Shown here one piece after another: positions 30,948 through 41,400 of a stretch of 64,000 nt of DNA (position 1 is its first letter; every line of letters begins with the position of its first letter). Source of the stretch: Paenibacillus lutrae (GTDB taxonomy: Bacteria; Bacillota; Bacilli; Paenibacillales; NBRC-103111); contig NZ_RHLK01000009.1 of the NCBI RefSeq assembly GCF_009757775.1, positions 62,001 through 126,000 of the forward strand, given 5' to 3'. The translations under genes and the position numbers were made by a program. Below the pieces are notes generated by a model. The model saw only the letters and a program-made list of their open reading frames with translations. It ran no database searches and was not told the origin of the DNA.

Positions 30948-32762
30948 ATGACATTATTCCAGTTTCTGCGTCAATTAAGCATACGGCAAAAGCTGATTGT
31001 CTCTTCCATTATTTGTCTGCTGCTGCCGGCTGCGGTTATTTTGACTTTCTCCAACCGGAATACGGAAGCAGTCGTACAGCGTCATGTCATTGATAATGCC
31101 CTGGGCACCTTGGATGTCATGGAACGCTATATTGTGAATACCGTGAATAAAATGATTTATGTCTCCAATTACATTCAATTCGACAGTGAAATTCAATCCA
31201 TTATTATGCAGCAGCAAGGCGGGCAGCCGGTCAGCGGAGAAGACCGTTTTGTTGAGCATTTTCTGAATAACCGTAAAATAACGAATAAGCTGGAGAACAT
31301 CTCGTTTCCCGGTGAAAAAACCCACATCACGATTCTGCTGAACAATGGAACGAGCTACACCAACTATTCACACCTCGATTATGACCCGAACCGTTTTTTT
31401 CGGGAGACCTGTTTTGAGAAGCTGACTCAGATGCCTTCTTTTGTTACCTATTGGATCGGCACTCATCCTTCTTATCTCGCCTCCGACAAGGAGAAGGGAC
31501 GGTATCTTATCACGATCGCCAACACTATCAAAAGTTTTTCCTCCGAACCCTACGGTTATCTGATCGTCAGTATGAATGAGGAAAAAATTAATGAAATTTT
31601 TACTCAGAATAAAATGGATCAGGAACATATGCTGCTGGACTCTAAAGGGACGATCCTCTCCCATTCGGACAAAGCAAGGATAGGGCAGCCTTTTGCGTAC
31701 TTCAGTCAGCTTGGGGACAAAGACGGATCCAATCTGATCAAGGTTAAGGAAGAGGAGCATCTGCTGCTTCAGCGCAAGCTCCCTTATTCGGATTGGATGC
31801 TGGTAAGCCTGGTGCCGTACAGAGCGGCCGTGGCTCAGATTAACACCGTACAGGGGACTAATTTTCTCCTGCAGGCGCTGTTCTTCATCGTATTCCTCCT
31901 TATTCTGGTTACGCTGGTGAGGCAGTTCACGAAACCTCTGTACCGGTTTGGACGCGTCGTTTCCCAGGTGGAGGCCGGTAATCTTGAGGTCCGCACCGGC
32001 ATTACAGGCCGGGATGAAATAAGCCGGCTTGGTCATTCCTTCGACCGGATGCTGGACCGCATCGAGGAGATGCTCCGGCAGGTGACGCTCGAACAAAGCC
32101 GCAAGCGCAAAGCGGAGCTTGAAATGCTGCAGGCGCAGATCAATCCGCATTTTCTGTTCAATGTGCTCAACTCGATCCGGATGCGCATTAAGCTTAAAGG
32201 CGATGAGGAGAATGCGGCCTTGATCAGCTCGCTGTCGTCTCTGCTTAGAATGACTATCAACCGCAACAATGAATGTATTCCGCTGCATGAAGAAGTGGAG
32301 ACCGTCGCCCATTATTTTCAGCTGATGAACTTCCGGCTTGGCGAACCGATTGTCCTGGAGACGGATATCGAACCGGAGACAGCGCTGGCTGAGCTTCCGC
32401 GGTTCATTTTACAGCCGATTCTGGAGAATTCGCTTATTCATGGCTTCCGCGATTATCCGGGCACCGTAATGATTTCGGCTTGGAGGCAGGAGGATAAACT
32501 GATGATGCAGGTTAGCGATACAGGGCGGGGTATGGGCCCGGAAGAACTGGAGCGTCTGGAGAAGAAGTTGACACAAGTTGCGGAGACGGGGGATGAGCTC
32601 TCCGTGAAAAGAGGGCTGTCCGGTATCGGTTTGAATAATGTGATCGAACGGTTGAGGCTGATTTACGGGGACCGGTTCCGTTACAAGATAGACAGCCAAC
32701 CCGGCAGAGGAACGACCATTACCTTGCAAATCCCTTTAAAAAGCGGTGAGAATTATGCTTAA
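30948..32762 (+). CDS. YesM-type sensor histidine kinase
   Basis: 604 residues from ATG 30948. Order: membrane helix (about 15-35), extracytoplasmic dCache-like sensor (about 36-295, with SYTNYSHLDYDPN and YLASDKEKGRYLITIAN), second helix (about 300-320), HAMP (RQFTKPLYRFGRVVSQVEAG), then His_kinase with QINPHFLFNVLNSIRM (phosphoacceptor His about 397), and HATPase with LQPILENSLIHGF, VSDTGRGMG and GLSGIGLNNVIERL. It pairs with the response regulator that overlaps its 3' end by 8 bp, and likely senses the sugar-binding state or an extracellular sugar to switch on the importer. Confidence 0.93.
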   Translation: MTLFQFLRQLSIRQKLIVSSIICLLLPAAVILTFSNRNTEAVVQRHVIDNALGTLDVMERYIVNTVNKMIYVSNYIQFDSEIQSIIMQQQGGQPVSGEDRFVEHFLNNRKITNKLENISFPGEKTHITILLNNGTSYTNYSHLDYDPNRFFRETCFEKLTQMPSFVTYWIGTHPSYLASDKEKGRYLITIANTIKSFSSEPYGYLIVSMNEEKINEIFTQNKMDQEHMLLDSKGTILSHSDKARIGQPFAYFSQLGDKDGSNLIKVKEEEHLLLQRKLPYSDWMLVSLVPYRAAVAQINTVQGTNFLLQALFFIVFLLILVTLVRQFTKPLYRFGRVVSQVEAGNLEVRTGITGRDEISRLGHSFDRMLDRIEEMLRQVTLEQSRKRKAELEMLQAQINPHFLFNVLNSIRMRIKLKGDEENAALISSLSSLLRMTINRNNECIPLHEEVETVAHYFQLMNFRLGEPIVLETDIEPETALAELPRFILQPILENSLIHGFRDYPGTVMISAWRQEDKLMMQVSDTGRGMGPEELERLEKKLTQVAETGDELSVKRGLSGIGLNNVIERLRLIYGDRFRYKIDSQPGRGTTITLQIPLKSGENYA

Positions 32763-34392
32763 CGTCATGCTGGTGGATGATGATTATCCGGTGCTGGAAT
32801 TTCTGAGTCAATCGGTTCCGTGGGAATCGCTGCATATGAGGGTGCAAGGCGTATTCGAGAGCGGTGTCAAAGCGCTGGACGCAGCCAAGGTATCCGCTCC
32901 GGACATTCTGATTACGGATATCGGGATGCCGCACATGAACGGGCTGGAGCTTATCGCAAAAATGAAGGAGGACTGCCCGCTGCTAAAGGTCGTCATTCTG
33001 TCGTGCCATGATGACTTTAACTACGCGCAGCAAGCGGTAAAGCTTCATGTGAATGATTATATCCTGAAAGAAAAGATGGAAATCGAGGACATCGTTCAAC
33101 TGCTCCGCAAATTCGCAGATCAGCTTGAAGAAACACAGACCGCGAGCCGGAAGGTGCAGCGGCTGCAGCAGATTACCAAGGAAAGCCGGCTCGCTATCCG
33201 AAGCCAGTTTCTGCAAACCCTGCTGTATCATCCTCTCTTGTTCCCGGAGCAACTGACGGAGCAGGCGAGGGAGTATGGCATTGAGCTTGCTCATAGCGGG
33301 TATTTGCCGGTTCTTTGTTTCATTGACCGGTTTGTCGAGACGCATAGGCGTTTTGTATCCAAAGATAACCTGATTTTCGCTGTAGAAAATGTGATGGAGG
33401 AACTGATCTGCGAGTCCGGGGGTATGGTTATCTTCCGCCCGTCACCCGAGCATCTCCTTCTGCTTTTTCCAATTAAGACGGCTAAACTCTCGACTAGCGG
33501 ACTGAATGATGCGGAGGAGACACTCCGGAAGATCCAGCTGTCGCTGCTCCAATATTTGCGCGTGCGGGTGACGTTCCTGATCGGGCAGCACGGGCAGGAC
33601 ATCCAGTCGCTCAAGGAGCGGATATCCGGGCTTCTGGAAGGAGCGGAGGAAGCGAGATTCTATGCGGGAAGCGGCCTGATCACAAGATACAGCCGGGCAG
33701 CCTATACGGCGGAAGATTTATTCACGCATTACTCTACTGCTCTGGAGGAGCTGAAACAGGTCGTGCTGGAGCAGGCGGCAGACCGGGTGGATGCGGTGAC
33801 CGGCAAGTGGACCGGTGTCATCATTCAGGAACGCTACCATCCCCGGATCGTGAAGGAGTGGTTCCTGAAGATGATGCTGGATTTGCAGCTCAAATTCAAG
33901 TCGCTTCAGCACTTTCAATCGGGCTATTCACTTGAAGTGCTTCATCAGTCGATTCTGGAGGCAGAGACGATCGAGCAGCTTCGGGAAATGATTATTTCCC
34001 TGCTGCATCGTACGTTCTCGGTGATGGAGCATATTTATAAACAGCCCCAGCGTAAGGAAATCGCGGAAGCGCAGCTTTACGTGCTCCGGTCCGTGAACCG
34101 CAGGATTACGCAAGAAGAGGTCGCGGAGTACCTTCATTTGAACCCGAGCTATTTCAGCCGGCTGTTCAAAAGGGAAACCGGCGAGAACTTTGTTGAATTC
34201 GTTACACGCACCAAGATGGAGAAAGCGAAGGAACTTATTGACCAGACAGATGTCACGGTGGCGGAGCTGGCGGAACTGCTCGGTTATGACAATAAGAGTT
34301 ATTTTCTGAAATGCTTTAAGAACTATTCCGGGCTCACACCAGGCGAATATGCGGGTAAGGTCCAGAGGAGCACGTCAGGTAAAGCGAAGTGA
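32755..34392 (+). CDS. YesN-type response regulator with AraC DNA-binding domain
   Basis: About 545 residues. ATG 32755 is preferred over GTG 32746 on spacing from GGTGAG. The receiver has VDDDYPV, phospho-Asp in DILITDIGMPHMNG (about residue 51), SCHDDF and ILKEKM. The middle part (about 130-430) is the variable YesN region. The C-terminal 100 residues hold two HTH motifs (ITQEEVAEYLHLNPSYFSRLFKRETGENF and VTVAELAELLGYDNKSYFLKCFK). Partner of the kinase upstream; it probably activates the importer and the enzyme genes. Confidence 0.93.
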   Translation: MLNVMLVDDDYPVLEFLSQSVPWESLHMRVQGVFESGVKALDAAKVSAPDILITDIGMPHMNGLELIAKMKEDCPLLKVVILSCHDDFNYAQQAVKLHVNDYILKEKMEIEDIVQLLRKFADQLEETQTASRKVQRLQQITKESRLAIRSQFLQTLLYHPLLFPEQLTEQAREYGIELAHSGYLPVLCFIDRFVETHRRFVSKDNLIFAVENVMEELICESGGMVIFRPSPEHLLLLFPIKTAKLSTSGLNDAEETLRKIQLSLLQYLRVRVTFLIGQHGQDIQSLKERISGLLEGAEEARFYAGSGLITRYSRAAYTAEDLFTHYSTALEELKQVVLEQAADRVDAVTGKWTGVIIQERYHPRIVKEWFLKMMLDLQLKFKSLQHFQSGYSLEVLHQSILEAETIEQLREMIISLLHRTFSVMEHIYKQPQRKEIAEAQLYVLRSVNRRITQEEVAEYLHLNPSYFSRLFKRETGENFVEFVTRTKMEKAKELIDQTDVTVAELAELLGYDNKSYFLKCFKNYSGLTPGEYAGKVQRSTSGKAK

Positions 34393-34415
34393 AATTGCAA
34401 GGAAGTTCCGCTTTA

Positions 34416-34448
34416 GGCCCCTATCCTGGTATAGGGGGATTTTTTTTG
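34416..34448 (+). terminator. Strong terminator of the sugar cluster
   Basis: CCCCTAT at 34418-34424 pairs with ATAGGGG at 34431-34437, followed by GATTTTTTTT. Confidence 0.85.
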
Positions 34449-34824
34449 CGTGTGAATCAGAAGGGGCAACAATGTGAGCTTGAACGGCATCGGGGACTCT
34501 CTTGTCCCGTCCGTGAGTTTTTCTTTACTCTATCGCACAATGAAGCCGCGAACTACAAGGCAACCACTCCTGAAATCAATGTAAAACTCCCCCTTAACTC
34601 TATACATCTGACTCTATACATCATTCTTACAGTAAACACCATTAAACATATACGTTCTAAACAGGATACATTCATCTTCGGCAATTCCTTGAGGACTGTG
34701 TTTAAGGCAATTGGAGAACTAGCCGTGCTGACCGGTCACCGTTAAATATAAATTTTGTGCCTTTTCCCCGTTAAGGGGGATTTTTTATGGATTGAAATCT
34801 TTTATAATAAGGATTATCTAGTAT
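34449..34824. other. Gene-free spacer with second hairpin
   Basis: No supported gene. A 13-bp motif, ACTCTATACATC with small changes, is repeated in tandem near 34597-34622. TCCCC/GGGGA at 34765-34780 with TTTTTT forms another terminator-like hairpin about 40 bp before the SLH gene start, so it may lie in that gene's leader. Confidence 0.5.
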
Positions 34825-37800
34825 TTGGCAGGGAGTGTGGGAGAGTTGGAAGGGTGGAAAAGCAAGTTTACAAAGAAATGGCTGCCCGTTGCACTGGGCA
34901 TCTCGCTACTGGCTTTGCCCCGGTCTGTATATGCGGCGAATCCAGTGTTTCAGGATGGGGTCCATTATTATGCGGGTTCATACATTTATGAGGTCGAGAC
35001 CGCTGATGTGAATGCCGACGGGCTGGCAGATGTGATCGCACTGAAGCATCTGGATAACAAGGTTGCGGTTCTGCTGGGTCAGGGAGACGGCTCGTTCCTG
35101 CCGCAGGCGGACACGGGGGTCGGGATTAATCCGAGAGGAGCCGCAGTCGCAGATTTGGACGGGGATAGCCGTGCGGATTTGGCTGTTACCAGCACGAGTG
35201 ATGACACGGTGAGTATTTTGAAAGGAGCCGGGGACGGGACGTTTCAGGTCGTCGGTACTTATCCCGTTGGAGATTATCCGATTGGGGTAGAGGCGGCGGA
35301 TTTGGATGGCAACGGCATCATGGACCTGGCGGTGGCCAATAATTCTTCGAATTCCGTGTCGATTCTGCTTGGAACGGGGGGCGGGAATTTTGCGGCAGCG
35401 GTACATATTCCGGTGGGGAATTTACCCCGCAGTCTGATCGTGGCGGACATGAACGGGGACGGAGCTAAAGATCTAGCCGTCGCAAATTCGGGATCTGACA
35501 CGGTCAGTATCCTGACGAACGATGGAAGCGGATCGAATTACACCGCAGCGGTCTATGCTTCCGGCATGTCACCTGAAAGGATCGAAGCGGCTGACTTCAA
35601 TGGGGACGGCCTGCTGGACTTGGCATTTGTCGCGAATGGAGACCATGGAGTCACTGTGCTCCTCGGAGCTGGCGGAGGTGCGTTTAACCCGCCCGCTTTG
35701 TACGGGACAGAAACCTACCCGCTCGATTTTGCGCTAGGGGATTTTGACGGCGATGGTGTAGTGGATATTCTCGGTCACCGGTCCATTCTTTTAGGCAATG
35801 GAGACGGGACGTTTCGGCCGGCTCTGAACTATTATTTTGGCCAGAATATCCCCCATCTTACGACTGGGGAATTCAACGGGGATGGCCGTTCAGATCTTGT
35901 AATGGCGGGCAGCGATGGCTTATACGTGTTCAAGAGCAAGGGTGAAGGGACGCTGTCGTTCGGCGTAGGGGCTTTTGAAGCGAACGAAGATGCTGGAACG
36001 GCGACTCTTACGGTTAAAAGGACGGACAGCAGTGAAGGCCAGGTCCGGGTCCGGATTCAAACCTTTGATGGAACGGCAGCTGCGGGAAAAGATTATACCG
36101 CGGTTGACGATGTCCTTGTATTTAAGAATGGAGAAACCAGCAAGACTTACGGCATTCCCGTGCTGGACAACCCTGTCTACGAAGGAGACCGGACTTTCAG
36201 CGTAAAGCTGAGCGGCCCTGGGAACGGTGCCGTGCTTGGCACATTAACGGAGGCGGTTGTGACCATCCGTGAGGATGATGCAGTGCCGGATACGACTCCG
36301 CCTGTCGTGGATATATCCAAATTCAGCGTCGTAGATAACTATTCGGGCACCCCGGATCAGTTATATGGCGCAGCAGGTTCAGTTGGTGAAGCGGGAGCGG
36401 CAGTGAAGGCTTATCTGTGGCAGGATACCGATGGAGACGGCACGGTGACGGCAGCTGAACTCGGCAGCCCGCTAGAGCTTGGCGCCAGTCTTGCGGACGG
36501 CTCGACGGCAGCTGCAGACATCGGTGATCTGGCGCCGGGAAGCTACGCGTTCGTGATCACAGCGTCGGATGCGGCGGGCAACGAATCGGCCCGGATTGCA
36601 GGCTCCGCAGCGGTTGTGACGCTGGTTAAGGCAGCTGCCGCGGATGTGGCAGAGCCCGTCTGGCCTGCCGGCAGCGCGCTTGCCTTTAGCGAGCTCACTA
36701 CAGGCAGTGTGAGCGTGGCCTGGCCCGCAGCTGCTGATCTTGCAGGTGTCAGCAGCTACGAGGTCTATAGGAACAGCACGCTGCTGGCCACGGTTAGCGC
36801 CGATACATACAGCTACAAGGCAAGCGGTTTGTCAAGCGATACGGCGTACTCGTTTGCCGTGAAGGCCTTGGACGCAGCGGGTAACAGCAGCACGGAACTG
36901 GCTGGGAGCGTAATAACCGCACCTGTAACTTCTTCCGGCTCAACCGGTTCTTCGTCTTCGCTTTCTTCGGAAAACAGGCTGAATGAACTGAGTTTGCGGG
37001 CCGGGGAGCAAGCGGTCTCCCTTACGCCGCAATTCCAGCCGGGCGTTAGCGAGTATACCGCGTCAGTCCGGGCAGATCGTGTTGTGATCCGCTACGAAGC
37101 GGTAGATTCGTACGCCCAAGTAATGATGAACGGACAAACGTCTGCAGGCCGGGAGTTTACGGCTTCTTTGAAAGAAGGAAGCAATGAGTTCAGAGTAGTT
37201 GTGCAAGCGGAGGATGGGTCCAGCCGTGAATACAAGCTGACGATCATCCGTGAACCTTCCGCTGGTCCGGGACCTGTTCCCGGCACGAAACCGGACCCGG
37301 GCACCAAGCCTGACCCCGGACCCGGAACAGAACCGGGAGAGGGAACGAAGAATCCTTTTGGCGATATTGCCGGACACTGGGCAGAAACGGATATCGCCCG
37401 GGCTTATTCTCTGGGCCTCATCGAGGGATATGAGTCCGGCAAGTTTAAACCGGACGGGACGATCAACCGCGCCGAGTGGCTTGTTATGCTGGAGCGGCTG
37501 CTGAGGGATGATGCCGATGCAGCGCCTAAGCCAGTGTTCGCGGATGGGGATGTGATCCCCGTGTGGGCGCAGCAAGCGGTAAGCGCCGCAGCAGCCAAGG
37601 GCATCGTGACTGGCTACGCCGATGGGACGTTCCGCGCGGAGCGGTCTGTCACTCGCGCGGAGCTTGCCGTCATGCTAGCCAAGAGCATGAGCTGGCCGGC
37701 TGCCGCAGGCACAGCATCCGCTTTTGCCGATGAGGGGGACATTCCCGGCTGGGCCAAGTCGTCTGTAGAGGCGGCGGTTGAGCATGGAATCATCAACGGC

Positions 37801-37893
37801 CGCAGCGGCAATCGTTTTGAACCGGATGAGACGGCGACTCGGGCGGAAGCGGTTGTACTGCTTGTCCGTTTGGAAAAGCTGCTGAACCAGTAG
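34825..37893 (+). CDS. SLH-anchored surface protein with FG-GAP/VCBS repeats, Calx-beta and FnIII domains
   Basis: Up to 1022 residues; the start is uncertain (TTG 34825, GTG 34837 or TTG 34846), all giving the signal sequence KKWLPVALGISLLAL...VYAAN. Several FG-GAP/VCBS units (ADLDGDSRADLAV, ADMNGDGAKDLAV, ADFNGDGLLDLAF; Ca-binding DxDxD loops) fill about 40-365. A Calx-beta domain (GTAAAGKDYTAVDDVLVF) follows, then an Ig-like part with a DTDGDGTVTAAE loop, an FnIII (YEVYRNSTLLATV, LSSDTAYSFAVKALDAAGN), a cadherin-like sandwich (LSLRAGEQAVSLTPQFQPG), a Pro-Gly hinge and three SLH motifs (FGDIAGHWAETDI, VFADGDVIPVWAQQA, AFADEGDIPGWAKSS). It should be held non-covalently on pyruvylated wall polymer. 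Binding or matrix role is inferred. Confidence 0.9.
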   Translation: MAGSVGELEGWKSKFTKKWLPVALGISLLALPRSVYAANPVFQDGVHYYAGSYIYEVETADVNADGLADVIALKHLDNKVAVLLGQGDGSFLPQADTGVGINPRGAAVADLDGDSRADLAVTSTSDDTVSILKGAGDGTFQVVGTYPVGDYPIGVEAADLDGNGIMDLAVANNSSNSVSILLGTGGGNFAAAVHIPVGNLPRSLIVADMNGDGAKDLAVANSGSDTVSILTNDGSGSNYTAAVYASGMSPERIEAADFNGDGLLDLAFVANGDHGVTVLLGAGGGAFNPPALYGTETYPLDFALGDFDGDGVVDILGHRSILLGNGDGTFRPALNYYFGQNIPHLTTGEFNGDGRSDLVMAGSDGLYVFKSKGEGTLSFGVGAFEANEDAGTATLTVKRTDSSEGQVRVRIQTFDGTAAAGKDYTAVDDVLVFKNGETSKTYGIPVLDNPVYEGDRTFSVKLSGPGNGAVLGTLTEAVVTIREDDAVPDTTPPVVDISKFSVVDNYSGTPDQLYGAAGSVGEAGAAVKAYLWQDTDGDGTVTAAELGSPLELGASLADGSTAAADIGDLAPGSYAFVITASDAAGNESARIAGSAAVVTLVKAAAADVAEPVWPAGSALAFSELTTGSVSVAWPAAADLAGVSSYEVYRNSTLLATVSADTYSYKASGLSSDTAYSFAVKALDAAGNSSTELAGSVITAPVTSSGSTGSSSSLSSENRLNELSLRAGEQAVSLTPQFQPGVSEYTASVRADRVVIRYEAVDSYAQVMMNGQTSAGREFTASLKEGSNEFRVVVQAEDGSSREYKLTIIREPSAGPGPVPGTKPDPGTKPDPGPGTEPGEGTKNPFGDIAGHWAETDIARAYSLGLIEGYESGKFKPDGTINRAEWLVMLERLLRDDADAAPKPVFADGDVIPVWAQQAVSAAAAKGIVTGYADGTFRAERSVTRAELAVMLAKSMSWPAAAGTASAFADEGDIPGWAKSSVEAAVEHGIINGRSGNRFEPDETATRAEAVVLLVRLEKLLNQ

Positions 37894-38103
37894 GTTCCGC
37901 TTCCGCTTCCGCTTCCGGACCCCCCTGCCCCGGCCCTTTTCCGGGCCCCGGGTACATAGATTTAGTGCGGGTGCTGCAATCCCATGCTGCTCCTAATTCG
38001 GTTACAATAACAACCCGAGTCATAAGGGCTCCGCCTATCTGGATACAGCTTCACAAACCGGAGCAGAGGCTTGGAGACTGGCATGATCGGACTATGAAAC
38101 ACA

Positions 38104-38144
38104 AAGCCAGCAGAGATCAACGATCTCTGCTGGCTTATTTTATC
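38104..38144 (+). terminator. Perfect 15-bp hairpin between the convergent SLH genes
   Basis: AAGCCAGCAGAGATC (38104-38118) pairs with 38122-38136 around AAC, and ATTTTATC follows. It probably serves rightward transcripts. GGCCC-rich sequence near 37931-37950 may form another hairpin. The rest of 37894-38406 shows no gene. Confidence 0.75.
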
Positions 38145-38406
38145 GGATGAATGATTCAGATTGAAAGCAAGTCTTCCGGCGAACGAACCGCCTTGCTCTA
38201 CAGAGCTCTTGATTGGAGGTTGCCGGTTTAAAAAATCAGGCGATTCGTGATCAGATCAATGACAAGTGATCGTCCCACAACTCAATGTTCAAGCCGGCAG
38301 CTTTTTATTGGATGAAGATGCCGCTGTCTGCCGTTATCCCCGTTAGTTACTAGTTACCGGACTGGCCGGCTGTCTGCTCTCTGCCTGGACACCCCGATCG
38401 GGGCTG

Positions 38407-41400
38407 CTACTTCGCATCCAGAATCCGCAGCAGCACGACAACGGCTTCCGCACGAGTCGTCGGGGCCAGCGGCGCAAAGGTGTTGTGATCCCGGCCCTGA
38501 ATGAACCCGCGCTGCTGAGCTGCGGCGATATATCCTCCGGCCCAGACTGGAATAGTGTCCGCATCTGCATACAAAGTCTGAAGCTGCCCGGCAGAAACCG
38601 GCATCAGTTTCGCGGCTCTGGCTGCCATGGTGATCATTTCGGCGCGGGTTACCGGCGCATCCGGGCGGAAGGTACCATCCTCATAACCGCTGATAATGCC
38701 GCTTTGACTAGCCATAGCTATATCCTGAGCGGCCCAGCCGGGGATACTTGGCTGGTCTGCGAAGCGGTGGCGGACGCCGGACGCTGTCTGCTGAGCATAA
38801 GCGTCCCCATAGGCGCGGGCTAGCATGACGACGAACTGGGCGCGCGTGACAGGCTCAGAAGGCTGGAACGTCCCGTCTTCAAATCCATTGACGATGCCGC
38901 AGTCCGCAGCTTTCCTCACTTCATGATCCGCCCAATGGCCGGACATATCGCTGAAAGCAGCGGTAGAAGAGGAAGCCGGGCTGCAGCTTGGCTCCGGTGG
39001 ACCGGAAGGACCATCGGGAAGATCCGGCTTGCCTGGTGTCACGGGAATTTCAGGCGTCACCGGGATTTCCGGTCCGGGGGGTTGCCCGGCCGGTTCTCCC
39101 GGTGAACTGCCGCCTGATCCGGAATCGGATAAACGGTTTACTATAACCGTGTAGATCTCCTGAGTCAACTGATCCGGCGCAGTAACCGTAACAGTAATAC
39201 GGTTAGAGCCGGCTCTCAGAGCTATCCGCTCGGAAGGCTGGCCGTTTACGGCAGCGATGCCGTTCACCAGGATACGGGCATCGGGATCATAGACCGAGGC
39301 GGTGACAGTTGTGCTTTCTTTTCCGTAGCTGACGGTCATCTCGTAAGTCTTGGTGCTGCTGCTGAAAGCAGGATTCAGTTGTCCGCCCGAAAGCTCAAGT
39401 CCGGTTAATCCTGCGTTAGAGCCTGGTTCGCGGGTAACATCGATGACGTAGGACTGGGTGCTGATGCCGTCTTGGGCCGTTACGGATACCGTAATAGGGT
39501 TGGCTCCAATCTTTAGCGGGATCCTGCTGGAAGGCTGCCCGCTTATAACCGGCTGCCCATTGATGGTTATGGCTGCATTCGGGTCATACACCGAAGCGGT
39601 CACGGATGTGCTGGCCGTTTCGTTCCCGACCGTGACCCGGTAGTGGACCATGCCGCTGTCGAAGCCGGGTTCAAGGATGCCCTCCGAAAGCTCCAGGCCG
39701 CTTAACGTAACATTCGAGCTTGGCGCACGGCTGACTTCAATCTGGTAGGATTGTACAGCTGCGCCGTCTTGGGCGGTCACGGTTACGTTAATGTGATTGG
39801 AACCCACGTCGAGATCGACCGGAAGGCTTCCTTGCGGACCTGCGAATGGAATGCCGTTGATCCGGACAGAAGCGTCCAGGCTGATGGCTTTTGCACTCAC
39901 CGTTAAGGCGTACACATCATTTGTGACAGTAGCGGTATAGGATGTAACCGCTCCGTCAAAATGGGGAGTCAGCACACCGGGGCTTACGCTTAATTCGCTC
40001 AAACCCGCCTCGCTGGAAGCGGCTCTCGTAACCGTAACCGTATACGGCTGAACGGTCGCTGCGTCTTGTGAGGTCACTTCAACGGTGAACGTTTGCGCAC
40101 CGACTTGCAGGTCAACCGGATTAACGGCCGGCAGGCCGTTGTGCAGAATGCGCACAGATGCGTGAGGCTCGGCCGGTACCGCTGTGATAGAGGTAGCCGT
40201 AACCGCAAAAGGAACTTGTGCGGTGTAGTGGTAAGTCGAGCCCGTAACGGTCTCGTTCAAGGTTATTCCGCTGAGCTGCAAAGTCTGAAGCTCGGCATTG
40301 GAGGAAACGATGGTGAACGTGCTGTCTGCCGATAGCAGGCTTGTATTGCCTGCCGCATCGGTCGCCTGTACATTCACTTTATGCGTGCCTACGGATAAGA
40401 GGGCCGCAGGAACATAGTTCCATCTGCCGATGTTGTCGGCAATCACTGACGAGGCATATGCGCCATCCAGATATACACTCACCGTGACGCTTGCCTCTGA
40501 GGTCCCTGTGAAGGTTGGCCTCGAGACGTTCGTTACGGAACCGTCAGCCGGTTCTAGGACGAAGGGGGCTGCGGGAGCTTTCGAATCAACGTTGAAAGAA
40601 ACTTCCGGCGAGAAAAAGCTCACATTGCCCGCCGCATCGGCTGCTTGAGCTTTGACGACATGCAGTCCTTCCCGAAGCGGCGCGGATGGTGTATAGGACC
40701 ATTTCCCGTTCGCGCCGGCAATTACGGTGATAACGGCTCCGCCATCTATCTCAAGGCCGACAATGGCATCAGCTTCTGCTTGGCCTGTGATCTCCGGTCT
40801 GGAGCTGTTCACAAGCATACCGCCCGGCGGTGCGGTAATGACAGGTGCTGCAGGAGCTTGAGTATCGATTTGAATGGTTATTTCAGAGGACAAAGGACTG
40901 CTATTTCCTGCACGATCTCTGGCTTCTGCTTGAAGAGTATGCTTCCCGTCTGCAAGCGGCGATGCAGGCGTGTAGGTCCAAGCTCCGCTGCCATTCGCTG
41001 TTACTGTCTCAGCTTCGCTTTTATCCAATAAGATGCGGATACGGGCTCCCGCTTCACTGGTTCCCGAGTATAGCGGCCGTGCCTGATTGGTTACTGTGCC
41101 GTCCTGCGGCGTCAGCGCGATAGGAGCGGCAGGAGCCTTTGTATCGATCGTCCATGTGACAGCAGCGGAAGCGGGACTGATGTTGCCCGCAGTATCGGCT
41201 GCGAATGCCTGGAAGCTGTGTATACCGTCAGGTAATGCAGAAGTGAATGTATACGTCCATATTCCGCTGCCGTTTGCCGTAACCGTCCCGACAGCTTTCG
41301 CATCCAGATACAAGGTGACGGAAGCGGCCGCTTCGGTTTGGCCTGAAACGGTCGGTCTGGCGTTATTAAGAACATCGCCGTCGGCCGGAAGGGCAATGAC

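Noticed and set aside
34389-34745. 118-codon frame after the AraC-type regulator
   Set aside because: It spans a strong terminator and has no domain or signal.
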